Source of the DNA: Oscillospiraceae bacterium
Lineage (GTDB): Bacteria; Bacillota; Clostridia; Oscillospirales; Acutalibacteraceae
Assembly (NCBI GenBank): GCA_902792905.1
Contig: CADBBH010000001.1
Location: forward strand, 124,001 to 188,000
Direction: 5' to 3'
Length of the DNA: 64,000 bases
Of the stretch, positions 51,945 through 62,838 are shown in pieces. The notes beneath the pieces were generated by a model. The model searched no databases. It saw only the letters and a program-made list of their open reading frames with translations, and was not told where the DNA came from. Position 1 is the stretch's first letter. Each line of letters begins with the position of its first letter. Both the position numbers and the translations under genes were made by a program.

Positions 51945-54145
51945 CTTTTATCACCGAGCATAATATAGTATTTCAGCGCCGAATAACGGCTCTGTTTTTT
52001 ATTGTTATTTACCATTTTGCCTATGGTATCCGCTCTGCCTACAAGGATTATAAGTTTCTTTGCTCTTGTAACTGCGGTATAGAGCAGATTTCTGTATTGA
52101 AGATACGGTGAAATACCTGTTACCGGAATCACGACAGCATTGAACTCACTACCCTGGCTCTTATGAACCGTGACCGCATAGGCGAAATCCAAATCTGCAC
52201 TGCACTCAAAGGGTATGCTCGCAAGACGGTCGTCAAATCTGACTTTCAGGACCAGCTCATTCTCATCGATTTCCTCAAGAATACCTATATCTCCGTTAAA
52301 GATGCCCTGACCCTCACGTTCATCAGACTTCCATTCAATATTATAATTGTTTTTTGTCTGCATGAGCTTATCGCCGATACGGAATGTGCGCGTGCCGAAC
52401 ACGTGTTCCTTCTTTCCTTTTGCCGCGGGATTCAATTTCGCCTGCAGAAGCTTATTTATATTGCCCGTGCCCGTTTCGCCCTTCTTTGAAGGACAGAGCA
52501 CCTGAATATCATCAAAAGCAGAATAATTATACGCCTTCGGCAGACGCTCAAAACACAATTCGCATACTGTTTCACATGCCGCTTCCGGATATTGCCTGTT
52601 TATGAAAAAGAAATCCTTGTCGCTTCTTGATAAATCCGGCATTTCTCCGGCTACAATCGCATGGGCATTTGTTATTATCATACTTTCCATAGCCTGCCTG
52701 AAGACCTCATTAAGCTCAATAACCGGCAGACGCTGCGAGCCAATCATATCATGAAGTACATTCCCCGCGCCGACAGGCGGCAGCTGATCGCTGTCTCCTA
52801 CCATTATGAGACGGCATCCTATCGGGAGGGCATCAAGCAAATCATAAAACAGGCGGGAATCCACCATGGAAAGCTCATCAACTATCACGGCTTGTGCGGT
52901 AAGAGGATTGCGCTTATTGCGCTTGAATACGGGCCTGTCCTCCTCATCCCACTCAACCTCGAGCAGGCGATGAATAGTCACTGCCTCTTTACCGGTAAGC
53001 TCGGTCATTCTCTTTGCAGCTCTGCCTGTAGGCGCTGCCAGAGCAACCTCGAGTCCGAGCGCCTCAAATACACGCAGTATGCCTCTGATTGTCGTTGTCT
53101 TGCCTGTACCCGGACCGCCTGTCAGAATCAGTATTCCCTTCTCAACCGCTGTCCTGACAGCTCTGCGTTGTAAATCATTATATACCACTCCTCCGAGCAC
53201 CTCGGAAGAACGAATCTGTTCATCGATATCATCAAAAGATTTGCCGGCATATCTGCTTATAAAAATCAGCTGTTCCGCTGCGCCTCTCTCCGCCTCATAC
53301 ATCTCAGGCAGAAAAATCATTTCCTTTGCAAAAACCTTATCGGCAACAAGGCGTTTGTTTTCTACAGCCCTGTCGATATTGATTTCGGCATCGTCCTCGC
53401 TGCAGCCGAGATAATCCATGCAGGTCCTGACAAGCTTTTTTCGTGGAATGCAGGTATGACCGTTGCGGTAAATATTCTGACGGACAATATAAATTGTTCC
53501 CTCGGTGAATCTGTATTCATCCGACGGCCGTGTTGAAAAACCCGAAGCTATTGAATCCGCCCTCTCAAAATCGATGCCGACATCGCTGTTGCAGAGCTGG
53601 TACGGATTTCTTTCAACGATTCCCGAAGATCTGCCGCCGAATTTTTTGAATACTCTCATTGCTTCGTTGGTATTGAGTCCGAGCTTTTCAAGGGAAATTA
53701 TCTCGGTTCTCTCGGCATTCAGCTTTGCAAACTGCTGGGAAATCTGAACAGCTTTTCCCAGAGAAATCCCGTTGATTTTAGCAAGCCGCGAAGGCTCATT
53801 TTCTATGATTTCAAAGCTCCTGTCGCCGAACATTGCGATTATCTTATGGGCGGTTTTCTCACCAACGCCCTTGATAATACCCGATGCAAGGAATGAAAAC
53901 ATCTCCTCCGCTGTCTCGGGAACGCTCCCTACTGCCGAATCAACCCTGAACTGCTTTCCGTAAACGGAATGCGTCTCCCATCTGCCGCAGAATGTATATT
54001 TCTCTCCGATAAACACTCTTGAAAGGATTCCCGTAGCAGTAATATATTCACCGCCGCTTGAAAATTCAAAGACAGTGAATCCGTTTTCGGTATTCTGATG
54101 TGTTACGTTTTCTATAACGCCTTCAAGAGTTATCAAATCATCCAT
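51941..54145 (-). CDS. recD2: RecD2-type ATP-dependent DNA helicase
   Basis: 734 aa. The N-terminal OB region (about 1-80) and helix-hairpin-helix segment (about 90-190) mark RecD2, as opposed to RecD of RecBCD. Helicase motifs: ILTGGPGTGKTTTIRGIL (Walker A), VIVDELSMVDSRL (Walker B), GDSDQLPPVGAGNVL and VTVHKSQGSEFNAVVIP. It unwinds 5'-3' in repair. The ATG lies about 10 bases after the 3' end of rnpB, and the preceding CACTTCTTTTTTAAT has no Shine-Dalgarno. Confidence 0.95.
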   Translation of the reverse strand: MDDLITLEGVIENVTHQNTENGFTVFEFSSGGEYITATGILSRVFIGEKYTFCGRWETHSVYGKQFRVDSAVGSVPETAEEMFSFLASGIIKGVGEKTAHKIIAMFGDRSFEIIENEPSRLAKINGISLGKAVQISQQFAKLNAERTEIISLEKLGLNTNEAMRVFKKFGGRSSGIVERNPYQLCNSDVGIDFERADSIASGFSTRPSDEYRFTEGTIYIVRQNIYRNGHTCIPRKKLVRTCMDYLGCSEDDAEINIDRAVENKRLVADKVFAKEMIFLPEMYEAERGAAEQLIFISRYAGKSFDDIDEQIRSSEVLGGVVYNDLQRRAVRTAVEKGILILTGGPGTGKTTTIRGILRVFEALGLEVALAAPTGRAAKRMTELTGKEAVTIHRLLEVEWDEEDRPVFKRNKRNPLTAQAVIVDELSMVDSRLFYDLLDALPIGCRLIMVGDSDQLPPVGAGNVLHDMIGSQRLPVIELNEVFRQAMESMIITNAHAIVAGEMPDLSRSDKDFFFINRQYPEAACETVCELCFERLPKAYNYSAFDDIQVLCPSKKGETGTGNINKLLQAKLNPAAKGKKEHVFGTRTFRIGDKLMQTKNNYNIEWKSDEREGQGIFNGDIGILEEIDENELVLKVRFDDRLASIPFECSADLDFAYAVTVHKSQGSEFNAVVIPVTGISPYLQYRNLLYTAVTRAKKLIILVGRADTIGKMVNNNKKQSRYSALKYYIMLGDKS

Positions 54146-54148
54146 ATT

Positions 54149-54498
54149 AAAAAAGAAGTGAGAGGGACTGTAAGCCGAGTTCTGTCTTTTAAGGCAATCA
54201 TCTGTCTGGTCCCTGCATTGCTGCAGGGCTCAAGCCACCCGTCGGAGTATCGCCGAGCAAGCGCCGGGATTACTCCCTCCTCCGGTCGGTGTTGCTTCGG
54301 ATAGGGTTTGCAGGGCCGCGCGGTTCCCCGCGCGCCGGTGAGCTCTTACCTCGCCTTTCCACCCTTACCTGTTAAACAGGCGGTATATCTCTGTTGCACT
54401 TTCCCTAAGGTCACCCTCGGCGGCCGTTAGCCGTTATCCTGCTCTGTGAAGCTCGGACTTTCCTCACGCAAACGCGCGCGACTGCCCATCCCTCTCAC
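54149..54498 (-). ncRNA. rnpB: RNase P RNA
   Basis: On the minus strand the RNA opens GTGAGAGGGATGGGCAGT and soon reads GAGGAAAGTCCGAGCTTC, the universal P4-side signature of bacterial RNase P RNA. It ends ACAGAACTCGGCTTA, the matching 3' signature, then TCCCTCTCAC. The first and last ten bases pair (54489-54498 with 54159-54168), forming helix P1, and a T-run follows. About 340 bases, in the bacterial range. It cuts 5' leaders from pre-tRNAs. It lies 17 bases after ligA and just before recD2, so it may be processed from the ligA transcript or use a promoter inside ligA. Confidence 0.95.
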
Positions 54499-54515
54499 CG
54501 TATAAACACAGTATT

Positions 54516-56624
<2,109 letters not shown>

Positions 56625-56654
56625 AAATGTATATTTATCAGGAAGGAGATATTT

Positions 56655-57896
56655 ATGGATTTCACCAATATCTATGACAAGAAAAAAGCATATGCCAAGT
56701 ATATGGTCAAGGAAATCAGGCATATCTGCACTAAATTTGAGAAGAGAGAGCCCGGCACTAAAGGCGAGCAGCAGGCCTGCGAATACATGGCCGGTGTTCT
56801 TAAGAAGCTCGGCTGCGAAGCACAGGTTGAATCTTTCAAAGAACATCCGAGATCATTCTTCGGCTGGATATTCATCACCATCACCTGCGTTCTGCTCGCG
56901 ATTATCCTGTTCTTTGTCGGAAAAGCCGCAAAGAGCATTGCTTTCCCGATAATCGGCGCAGTTCTCATCGTCTTCGGTCTTGTTGTTGTTTTCCTTCAGT
57001 TCGGCATTTATAAAAAAGCAATCGACTTTCTCTTTAAAGAGAAAACAGGTCACAACGTAACCGCTTTCAAGAAACCCACCGGTGAAGTCAAGAGAAGAAT
57101 CATCTTCAACGGCCATCCGGATGCCGCTTGGGAATGGCCCGTAAACTATGCTCTCGGTGGTGTAGGTTTTGAAGGTCACGCGATAATCACTGCTGTCGGC
57201 GCGGTATTCTATCTTGTGCTTTCAATACTCATGGCAATCAAGGGATATGACAATGGCGAGGGTATTTTCAAAGCCGCTCTCTGGGGTCTGTTCTTTGTCC
57301 CCTTCATCGCAGGTCTCTATTTCATGGTAAACTATAAGAGAATAGTTGACGGCGCAAACGACAACCTCTCCGGCTGCTATATGGGTATCGCAATTCTCAA
57401 GGCGCTTCAGGATGAGGAAATCGAATTTGAAAACACCGAAATCGGCGTAGTTCTCACAGGCTCGGAGGAAGCCGGCCTCAGAGGCGCAAAGGCATGGTGC
57501 GAAGCTCACAAGGGCGAATTCGACGATGTCCCGACCTTCTTCTATTCCTATGATACGATTTATGATCCCAAATATCTCATGGTCAACTACCGCGACCTCA
57601 ACGGCACCGTTAAAGCTGACAAAGATGTTTCCGACCTCTTTATGGAATGCGCTCAGGAACTCGACATCAAGTGCTCCAAAGGTATGGTTCCCCCGCTCGG
57701 CGGAGCTACCGACAACGCCGCTTTTTCTCAGGCGGGTCTGAGATCAACCGGTATCACCGGCCTCAACCATAAGCTTGAAAGCTATTATCACACCAGAAAA
57801 GACTCCTATGACAATATGAATATCGACGGCCTTGCCGACTGCTTCGCGGTTTCCGTTAAGGTTCTTGAGAAATTTGATCAGGGAGCAAAGCAGTAA
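56655..57896 (+). CDS. M28-family metallopeptidase with inserted membrane helices
   Basis: 413 aa. M28 zinc ligands occur in order: FNGHPDAAWEW (His), DGANDNLSGC (Asp), LTGSEEAGLRG (Glu), YSYDTIYD (Asp) and ESYYHTRKDSYDNM (His). Two hydrophobic hairpins break the domain: about 74-115, before the first ligand, and about 175-225, between the first and second ligands. This gives about four membrane helices. Members are aminopeptidases. No cleavable signal peptide is seen. Which side of the membrane holds the active site is unclear. AGGAAGGAG lies before the ATG; a terminator follows the gene. Confidence 0.85.
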   Translation: MDFTNIYDKKKAYAKYMVKEIRHICTKFEKREPGTKGEQQACEYMAGVLKKLGCEAQVESFKEHPRSFFGWIFITITCVLLAIILFFVGKAAKSIAFPIIGAVLIVFGLVVVFLQFGIYKKAIDFLFKEKTGHNVTAFKKPTGEVKRRIIFNGHPDAAWEWPVNYALGGVGFEGHAIITAVGAVFYLVLSILMAIKGYDNGEGIFKAALWGLFFVPFIAGLYFMVNYKRIVDGANDNLSGCYMGIAILKALQDEEIEFENTEIGVVLTGSEEAGLRGAKAWCEAHKGEFDDVPTFFYSYDTIYDPKYLMVNYRDLNGTVKADKDVSDLFMECAQELDIKCSKGMVPPLGGATDNAAFSQAGLRSTGITGLNHKLESYYHTRKDSYDNMNIDGLADCFAVSVKVLEKFDQGAKQ

Positions 57897-57914
57897 TCCC
57901 AATAAATATTATAA

Positions 57915-57945
57915 GCCCGGAGGGTTTCCTCCGGGCATTTTGTTA
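57915..57945 (+). terminator. Terminator after the M28 peptidase
   Basis: Stem GCCCGGAGG / CCTCCGGGC with loop GTTT, followed by ATTTTGTTATT. The minus side (CTTATAATATT) could also end the convergent LCAT-like gene. Confidence 0.85.
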
Positions 57946-57951
57946 TTCTGC

Positions 57952-59571
57952 TCAGCTTCTTGCGGGAAGCATAAAGATTTTTGATAAAAATGTAATGACT
58001 TTGAATAATACTTTGAAAACGGGTTTAACTATACGGGCAAAGCTCTTTGCGTTATTTTCATTGTATTCATCGAGTTTCGTCTGCTTCTCGGTTGAAACGA
58101 GCGGCTCAAGTTTATCATCTTCGTCGCTGTAGAATAAATACTGCGGATATTCTCTGTCATTTGACGCATCGGGCTTTTCCGTATTCACAATATGGAAAAT
58201 GAGGCTGTCGATGCTTTCGGGGAAATCTTTGTGTTTAAGATTCTTTATAAACCAGGTGCTGTCCTTGAGAAGACCTGTGGAGGCGTCTATCGCAAGGTCC
58301 GGGGAAATATATCTGTAATCTCCGTCTGAAAAAGAATTTCTCAGATAAGAATCGCCGAGAGTCTTACCGATTTTCATACAGGTCGTGCCGAATCCGGCTC
58401 TGTCAACCCTGACTATCGTATCAGACTGAATATCGCAATGCTCCGAAAGCGGATAACTCTGGAAGCCGTATTTGACTATATCCGAAACTTTGACTCCGCT
58501 CTCCTGAGCGTTCTTGATTATGTCCTCAGCCTTATTCATGATGTTGTAATGATAGTTGTCAATCTTCTCTATCATTTTTGAATAAGTTTCTTCCTCGCCG
58601 CCGAATATTACCTGCTTCGCCTCTTCATAGTATTCATCATCACACATTGCCCAGAAGCCGGGGAAGGTGCCGAATGTCTTTCTCAAGGCGGCGGGCGTTA
58701 CGGTTTCGCAGATCTGCTCATAGACATTATTGACCGCCCAGCATGCATAATCGAGGCAGTAAATGTCGCTGGTTATACGCAGTATATCCCTGACCGTCTC
58801 ATCGGTTATTATCATATCCTCACCGAGAGCGATATTAAGGCCCATATCGGTCTCATAAGCGCATCTCTCAACAGCGTCGGGGTCAATACGCATATTTCCG
58901 CTGAACGCTTCGCCTACCGGAATCGCGCCCTTAGCAGCAGAAGCATAAAAAATCATATCGCTGATTCTCTCATCATGATATGTTTCCCAATAGGTCAGCA
59001 GAAGGCAGGCGCCCTCGCATCTGCCGGCAAGTGCATATTTTTCACTGCCGGTCACTTTGAGTATCGTTTCGGCGTAATCATGAAGGCGCTCCATATTATC
59101 GGTCGGATCAAGGCGCCAGTCATATACAAACCAGAAACAGTTGAGATTTTTCTCGCCGTAGAGATATCTGTTTCTTACATAATCCTCGGTATAGTTGATT
59201 ACGCTTTCCGAGCCGTCAACAGGCATACCGTCTGTTCCGAGAGCAAGCTCGCCGAACTGACTGACCATATAATCTTCAACCATTTTGCAGAAATCGGTCC
59301 AGTCCTGAGTTGCAATCGCTTTGAGAATCATATCTGAGTTTTCGCTCAGCACTCCGGTAAGATCGGTCCCCTCGAGCGACATATCATCGCCCTTGACTCT
59401 CTGATACGAGCCGTCCTCCTGCTTTATTCCGAGATGGGAGCCCTGACCGTGAATGAAGATTACGGGTACTTTGCCGCCGTATTCATCCGCCGAAACGGGC
59501 AGGCAGAAACATGCGCCCAGAATCATAATCAGTGAAACTGCAACACACAGCATTTTCTTTGACAGTGTCAT
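57952..59571 (-). CDS. Secreted LCAT-like alpha/beta hydrolase with Cys at the nucleophile position and C-terminal tail
   Basis: 539 aa from the ATG at 59571 (GAGG six bases before it; a GTG four codons earlier is less likely). The signal peptide MTLSKKMLCVAVSLIMILG ends near PVSA-DE. VIFIHGQGSHLG is the oxyanion-side motif, FVYDWRLDP the LCAT-type DWR, and ALAGRCEGACLL the nucleophile elbow with Cys185 where Ser is expected. SDTIVRVD and the His in TWFIKNLKHKD are candidates for the rest of the triad. It shares IDAST...TWF and overall order with the 636-aa protein at 231-2141 (Ser201). The last 28 residues form a hydrophobic, Lys-dotted tail. Substrate unknown. Confidence 0.75.
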   Translation of the reverse strand: MTLSKKMLCVAVSLIMILGACFCLPVSADEYGGKVPVIFIHGQGSHLGIKQEDGSYQRVKGDDMSLEGTDLTGVLSENSDMILKAIATQDWTDFCKMVEDYMVSQFGELALGTDGMPVDGSESVINYTEDYVRNRYLYGEKNLNCFWFVYDWRLDPTDNMERLHDYAETILKVTGSEKYALAGRCEGACLLLTYWETYHDERISDMIFYASAAKGAIPVGEAFSGNMRIDPDAVERCAYETDMGLNIALGEDMIITDETVRDILRITSDIYCLDYACWAVNNVYEQICETVTPAALRKTFGTFPGFWAMCDDEYYEEAKQVIFGGEEETYSKMIEKIDNYHYNIMNKAEDIIKNAQESGVKVSDIVKYGFQSYPLSEHCDIQSDTIVRVDRAGFGTTCMKIGKTLGDSYLRNSFSDGDYRYISPDLAIDASTGLLKDSTWFIKNLKHKDFPESIDSLIFHIVNTEKPDASNDREYPQYLFYSDEDDKLEPLVSTEKQTKLDEYNENNAKSFARIVKPVFKVLFKVITFLSKIFMLPARS

Positions 59572-59675
59572 AATGAACCTCACTTACAGTATTGCCGCAA
59601 TTTTAATAATTATACTTTAGTCTAATTTAGAAATATATAGTTAAAATTCAAGTGTTGTCCGTAATCTCAAAGTGC

Positions 59676-59707
59676 AAAAATGCACGGCAGGTTTATTTTG
59701 CCGCGCA
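59676..59707 (-). terminator. Terminator of the GNAT gene
   Basis: Stem TGCGCGGCA / TGCCGTGCA (one G-U pair), 9-base loop, followed on the minus strand by TTTTTGCAC. It lies 10 bases after the stop. Confidence 0.75.
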
Positions 59708-59716
59708 TTTTTTAAG

Positions 59717-60292
59717 TTATAATGTCTTTTCAAATTCATTTTTAATTTCTGGAAAAGGTTTAATACCTTCAACATTTTCCGTTTCTATAATCTTTTCCAT
59801 CCAGACAATATCATAAAATCTGCCGAATTTACGCCCGCATTTATTATGCCTGCCGACCAACGAATAACCCATATGAGCGTGAAAATCAGGTGAGTTGAGA
59901 TTTATGAAATCATCGTTATCTTCCGCAGGATAACCGATGCAGGCATAGAGATTTGAAATTCCCTGCATTGAAAGCGCTCTCTCATGTGCCGAATAAAGTG
60001 CCCTGCCGTAACCGCGGTGAAGACAATCCTTGTTGAGATAAATCGTATTCTCAACACAGTGGGTATATGCCTCTCTGTCTCTGAAAACTGAGGAATAGGC
60101 ATAACCGACGATTTTTCCTTCATCTTCGCAGACAAGATATGGATATTTTTTGAGAATTCTCTCGATTCTGCCTGCAAACTCTTCTTCGGTCGGCGATGTT
60201 ATCTCAAAAGAGATTGCCGTGTTCTCAACATAGTATCTATAGATTTCAAGCAGAACGGGCGCATCCTGCACTCTCGCAATTCTGATAATCAT
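59717..60292 (-). CDS. GNAT N-acetyltransferase, phosphinothricin-acetyltransferase-like
   Basis: 191 aa. The opening IRIARVQDAPVLLEIYRYYVENTAISFE is the common start of the PAT/MddA group of GNAT enzymes. HRGYGRALYSAHERAL is the acetyl-CoA pyrophosphate loop (Q/R-x-x-G-x-G/A). It transfers acetyl from acetyl-CoA to an amine, perhaps methionine sulfoximine-like or other amino-acid analogues. The actual substrate is unknown. It is a single gene with a terminator, between the second LCAT-like gene and the CHAP gene. Confidence 0.88.
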   Translation of the reverse strand: MIIRIARVQDAPVLLEIYRYYVENTAISFEITSPTEEEFAGRIERILKKYPYLVCEDEGKIVGYAYSSVFRDREAYTHCVENTIYLNKDCLHRGYGRALYSAHERALSMQGISNLYACIGYPAEDNDDFINLNSPDFHAHMGYSLVGRHNKCGRKFGRFYDIVWMEKIIETENVEGIKPFPEIKNEFEKTL

Positions 60293-60368
60293 TTTCGGCT
60301 CTTCTTTCCCTGATTTATTGTATCGGAATTATATCATATTTGCCGGTATAATTCAATATAAATGAAGC

Positions 60369-60390
60369 GGACTGCGGAAACCCGCAGTCC
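60369..60390 (-). terminator. Hairpin terminator after the CHAP gene
   Basis: A perfect 9-bp stem (GGACTGCGG / CCGCAGTCC, loop AAAC) just after the CHAP stop. The T-tract on the minus strand is weak (GCTTCATTTAT), so efficiency may be modest. Confidence 0.6.
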
Positions 60391-60398
60391 TTCTTGTA

Positions 60399-61094
60399 TT
60401 ATTTTATGATTTTGTCTAAGAGTGAGGATATAAACGCGAGGCCCTTTATGAGCAACGCAAAAAATCCCATAACTGATGACAATTTGTCGGAGGCGCCGGC
60501 AACATCCGGAGCACCGGAATCCGCACCGGTCAGCGGAGAATCCGGAGCAAGTTCAGCCGCGGCAAATACCGAAACGGGCTTGTCATCTGCGCCGTGATAA
60601 GTTGAAACGGATTCATTTCCCGTCTCTTCAGTCTGAGGATCATCACCGAAATTCGGGTGAATGCAACCCCAGTAGCATCTCCAGGAATAAAGGCCGGTGT
60701 ATTGAACTGTATACATACATCCGGACCAATTCTGGTGATAGGTGGAATAATCGCTTTCATAGATTCCCACATGGCCGTTATAGCCGTTTGTGTAAATCAG
60801 GATGTCGCCCTTCTGCGGAACGCCGCCTTGGGTGCGGGTCCATCCATCGGGCAGATTTACGCTTGCATAGCTGCGTCCTGAGATATCATTGGGAGATTCT
60901 CCGAGAAACTCATAATAAGCCTCAATGAGATCAACGCAGTAGCCGCCGCCGAAACGATGTCCGAGATTCGATTTAACCCAGGCAACCGCTTCGTCGCTCG
61001 TGACAGATGTGGCGGAAGCGTTTATTCCGAACACTCCTGCAAGCATCATCACGCACAGTGCAAGCGAAAGAATTCTTTTTAATTTTTGTGTCAA
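60399..61094 (-). CDS. Secreted CHAP-domain amidase/endopeptidase with hydrophobic C-terminal tail
   Basis: 231 aa from a TTG at 61094, with AGAGGT six bases before it; the frame continues upstream across the promoter but without a good start. The signal peptide LSLALCVMMLAGVFG ends near ASA-TS. CHAP signatures: GGGYCVDLIEAYYEFL (catalytic Cys), GDILIYTNGYNGHVGIYES (His) and a later Asn in HQNWSG. It would cut peptidoglycan peptides. A Gly/Ser/Ala-rich linker (about 160-205) leads to the tail SVMGFFALLIKGLAFISSLL-DKIIK. It is divergent from the GH25 lysozyme gene with the same sort of tail. Confidence 0.85.
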   Translation of the reverse strand: MTQKLKRILSLALCVMMLAGVFGINASATSVTSDEAVAWVKSNLGHRFGGGYCVDLIEAYYEFLGESPNDISGRSYASVNLPDGWTRTQGGVPQKGDILIYTNGYNGHVGIYESDYSTYHQNWSGCMYTVQYTGLYSWRCYWGCIHPNFGDDPQTEETGNESVSTYHGADDKPVSVFAAAELAPDSPLTGADSGAPDVAGASDKLSSVMGFFALLIKGLAFISSLLDKIIK

Positions 61095-61148
61095 AACTTT
61101 ACCTCTTCTGTATTTTTTGTGAGCAATCAAATAATACAAGCGAGAGGT

Positions 61149-61177
61149 ACTATACCACAAAAATACATTTTTGTCAA
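61149..61177 (-). promoter_or_regulatory. Sigma-A promoter of the CHAP gene
   Basis: Minus strand: perfect TTGACA (61172-61177) and TATAGT (61149-61154), 17 bases apart, about 55 bases before the TTG start. Confidence 0.85.
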
Positions 61178-61260
61178 GTTTTATACCTTTACAGTCATAT
61201 CCAGCTATGGTTATGAAGGGTAAAAATTATTGATTTATTAACAAATATATGCAATATTAA

Positions 61261-61269
61261 TGGTATAAT
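61261..61269 (+). promoter_or_regulatory. Extended -10 promoter of the GH25 gene
   Basis: TGGTATAAT is a full extended -10 motif with a perfect TATAAT; no good -35 at 17 bases. About 44 bases before the ATG, which has GGAGG. Confidence 0.6.
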
Positions 61270-61313
61270 AAATAAGATATTTACAAATGCTACTTGTATA
61301 AACGGAGGACAAT

Positions 61314-62564
61314 ATGAGAAAAATTTTCAAATCCATACTGTGCATTACGCTCAGCCTGATTATGCTCGGCGCCGCGCTGACGCCCGCCGTTTTTGCAGCA
61401 CTTGATGATCCTCTGGACGGCAGGCTTGAAAAAAATACGGTAAAAGGAACAAATTCTGTCCAGGAGGATACCGATTATCAGCACGCCGATAAATTCCTTG
61501 CAGGCGGCTACACAATTGCGGAGATGATAGATGTTTCGTCTCATAACGGCAACATCAACTGGTCCGCGGTAGCGGCATCCGGAATAAAATACGCAATTAT
61601 CCGCGCAGGCTGGAGAGGATACGGCGATGAGGGTACGCTCAATACCGATACAAAATTCGCCGAGAATATCAGGGGCGCGATAGCAGCCGGAATCAATGTG
61701 GGCGTTTATTTCTATACCCAGGCGACCAATAATAAAGAGGCGATAGCAGAAGCGGAATATACTCTCGGTACAATTTCGGGCTATGACCTGAAGCTCCCTG
61801 TCGCATATGACTGCGAATTTGCTTCAAGCGGCGGCTCATACACAGGCAGATTCTATGAAGCAAATCTAACTTCAGATCAGATTGCCTCAATGTGCAACGC
61901 GTTCTGCGACAGAATAAAGGCAGCCGGATATGATGCCATCGTCTATGCGAATCCCTATATGCTGACTTCAAAAATCAATGTCTCCGCGCTCGGTTCCACT
62001 CCCATCTGGCTCGCATCCTATTCAGACACCGCCAAATGGGACGGCGATTACATTATGTGGCAGTATACCGGCAAAGGCATCTGCGACGGTATCAGTGGCT
62101 ACGTAGACCGCAGTTTTTATTATATAAAAGACGGCACCAAGGTTGAAGATTTCAGAGTTCACTCTTCTAAAACCACAGTCTATCTCGGAGAAACCGGTCA
62201 GGTTTCGGCGTTTATTGACAGAGACTATTATGTGTCGCTCGGTTGCAAAGTCAGTGATGTAACCTGGACTTCTTCCGACGAGGCGGTAATGACAGTAGCT
62301 TCCGACGGCACTCTGACAGCGGTCGCAACCGGTTCGGTTACAATCACCGGCACAGTGACTGTTTCTGTCCCGAATCCGGATGCTCCCGGCACCTACGTCG
62401 ATATGGTACTTACCAAGTATCTTAACCTTGCAGCAACTGAAAAACCGCCCGAGCCCGATCCGGCCAATGCGGGAAACATTATAGAAATGCTGCTTAATTT
62501 CTTTATGATGTTTGCAAAACTGATTGCAAGGCTGTTTTCGGCAATTGCCGGAAATGCCGGTTAA
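61314..62564 (+). CDS. Secreted GH25 lysozyme with Big_2-like domain and hydrophobic C-terminal tail
   Basis: 416 aa. The signal peptide MRKIFKSILCITLSLIMLG ends near VFA-AL. The GH25 barrel (about 70-275) has MIDVSSHNGNINW, IIRAGWRGYG, GVYFYTQA and the catalytic DxE in VAYDCEFAS, plus IMWQYTGKG. A bacterial Ig-like (Big_2) domain follows (about 285-375: VTWTSSDEAVMTVASDGTL). After a Pro-rich linker (EKPPEPDPANAG) comes a 28-residue tail, MLLNFFMMFAKLIARLFSAI-AGNAG. It cuts the N-acetylmuramic acid-GlcNAc bond of peptidoglycan. A terminator follows. Confidence 0.92.
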   Translation: MRKIFKSILCITLSLIMLGAALTPAVFAALDDPLDGRLEKNTVKGTNSVQEDTDYQHADKFLAGGYTIAEMIDVSSHNGNINWSAVAASGIKYAIIRAGWRGYGDEGTLNTDTKFAENIRGAIAAGINVGVYFYTQATNNKEAIAEAEYTLGTISGYDLKLPVAYDCEFASSGGSYTGRFYEANLTSDQIASMCNAFCDRIKAAGYDAIVYANPYMLTSKINVSALGSTPIWLASYSDTAKWDGDYIMWQYTGKGICDGISGYVDRSFYYIKDGTKVEDFRVHSSKTTVYLGETGQVSAFIDRDYYVSLGCKVSDVTWTSSDEAVMTVASDGTLTAVATGSVTITGTVTVSVPNPDAPGTYVDMVLTKYLNLAATEKPPEPDPANAGNIIEMLLNFFMMFAKLIARLFSAIAGNAG

Positions 62565-62594
62565 TCCGCTTCATCCATACAGAATAGATTTACG

Positions 62595-62620
62595 GCCTGC
62601 CATATGGGCAGGCTTTTTTT
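62595..62620 (+). terminator. Terminator after GH25
   Basis: Stem GCCTGCC / GGCAGGC with loop ATATG followed by seven T. Confidence 0.92.
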
Positions 62621-62838
62621 ACTAAAAAGGTATGATTTTTATAATAGTCAGTGTGAATTATGCACAATGATAAATATAATAATTTATGCAAATTTACAAA
62701 AAGTTTACTTTTTATGCAACAAAATAGCCTTATTTTTACACTAATATATGTAGAACGCAAAAATGTATTTCACGGTTAGGATGGCTGCGAAATGCACTCA
62801 ACTGAAATAATGCTCACAGATTAAGGAAGGTTCACGCA
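62621..62838 (+). other. AT-rich leader region before yqeG with a hairpin
   Basis: No gene is seen in these 218 bases. An 8-bp stem TGTATTTC (62764-62771) / GAAATGCA (62789-62796, one G-U) encloses a 17-base loop. No promoter stands out. The segment does not fit a riboswitch class that I can recognise. Confidence 0.4.

Noticed and set aside
60399-62564. CHAP and GH25 genes as remnants of a prophage lysis module
   Set aside because: Both have signal peptides and linker-tail ends. No holin, tail, capsid or integrase genes are near.
62750-62800. Possible cyclic-di-GMP (GEMM) riboswitch before yqeG
   Set aside because: ACGCAAA and GGATGGCTGC recall parts of GEMM, but the upstream half and the tetraloop receptor are missing.
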